From an uncultured Lachnospiraceae bacterium (lineage in GTDB: Bacteria > Bacillota > Clostridia > Lachnospirales > Lachnospiraceae): a stretch of DNA of 13,580 nucleotides. The notes below the pieces were generated by a model, which worked only from the letters and a program-made list of their open reading frames with translations, was not told the DNA's origin and did not search any database. The translations under genes were made by a program, and so were the position numbers. Of the stretch, positions 13,496-13,580 are shown piece after piece. Each line of letters starts with the position of its first letter. Position 1 is the stretch's first letter. The stretch covers positions 1-13,580 of the forward strand of contig CADBOW010000121.1 in NCBI GenBank assembly GCA_902796375.1. The letters are read 5' to 3'.

Positions 13496-13580
13496 CGGAG
13501 ATGGAGGGATTTGAACCCTCGCGCCGGTTCCCCGACCTACACCCTTAGCAGGGGCGCCTCTTCAGCCACTTGAGTACATC
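13496..13580 (-). tRNA. tRNA-Ser (GCT), 5' end cut by window edge
   Basis: The anticodon loop CTGCTAA gives GCT. There is a long variable arm (around TCGGGGAACCGGCGC) as in class II tRNAs. The T loop is TTCAAAT and the acceptor 3' strand CATCTCC with discriminator G. The first three bases (expected GGA) lie beyond 13580. CCA is not encoded (CAC follows). It is the most upstream visible gene of the leftward tRNA cluster. Confidence 0.96.

Overview
This window is a chromosomal replication-origin region from a Gram-positive anaerobe, most likely a member of the Clostridia and probably Lachnospiraceae. The evidence is the classical order rpmH-rnpA-yidD-yidC running left and dnaA-dnaN-yaaA-recF-gyrB-gyrA running right. 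The 44-residue L34 with an MKMTFQPKKR start, a YidC with a long extracytoplasmic loop, and an oxygen-sensitive two-subunit fumarase also fit. No species can be assigned from sequence alone.

Layout. Bases 1-1642 (minus strand) hold the rpmH operon: L34, RNase P protein, YidD and the first 300 residues of YidC, all tightly packed behind one strong sigma-A type promoter at 1705-1733. Bases 1643-2067 are non-coding and hold that promoter, a palindromic rpmH leader, a cluster of DnaA boxes and the dnaA promoter. dnaA (2068-3471) is followed by a 272-base non-coding stretch with two inverted repeats and then DnaA-box-like sites, a run of DnaA-trio-like triplets and a very AT-rich segment, which together look like the unwinding half of a bipartite origin. 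dnaN, yaaA, recF and gyrB follow with short gaps (24, 7 and 27 bases). gyrB and gyrA are separated by a 105-base imperfect inverted-repeat element. After gyrA come two GC-rich hairpins, a 65-residue single-pass membrane protein, the alpha and beta subunits of a class I fumarate hydratase, and a single-pass membrane protein with a possible NTF2-like outer domain. A bidirectional terminator at 13219-13253 separates this from a convergent tRNA cluster (Ser-GCU, Asn-GUU, Cys-GCA) on the minus strand; Ser lacks its first three bases at the window edge.

How the genes work together. DnaA opens the origin, DnaN is the polymerase clamp, RecF acts on gaps at stalled forks and gyrase removes positive supercoils. 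On the other side RNase P matures tRNAs, L34 is a large-subunit ribosomal protein, and YidD/YidC insert membrane proteins. Gene direction diverges at 1643-2067, as expected at an origin; the tRNA cluster is the exception and would meet the rightward fork head-on.

I see no obvious new multi-gene system. The most worthwhile leads are the DnaA-trio-like element downstream of dnaA, the repeat element between gyrB and gyrA, the hairpins after gyrA and between the tRNAs, and the two unrecognised membrane proteins.
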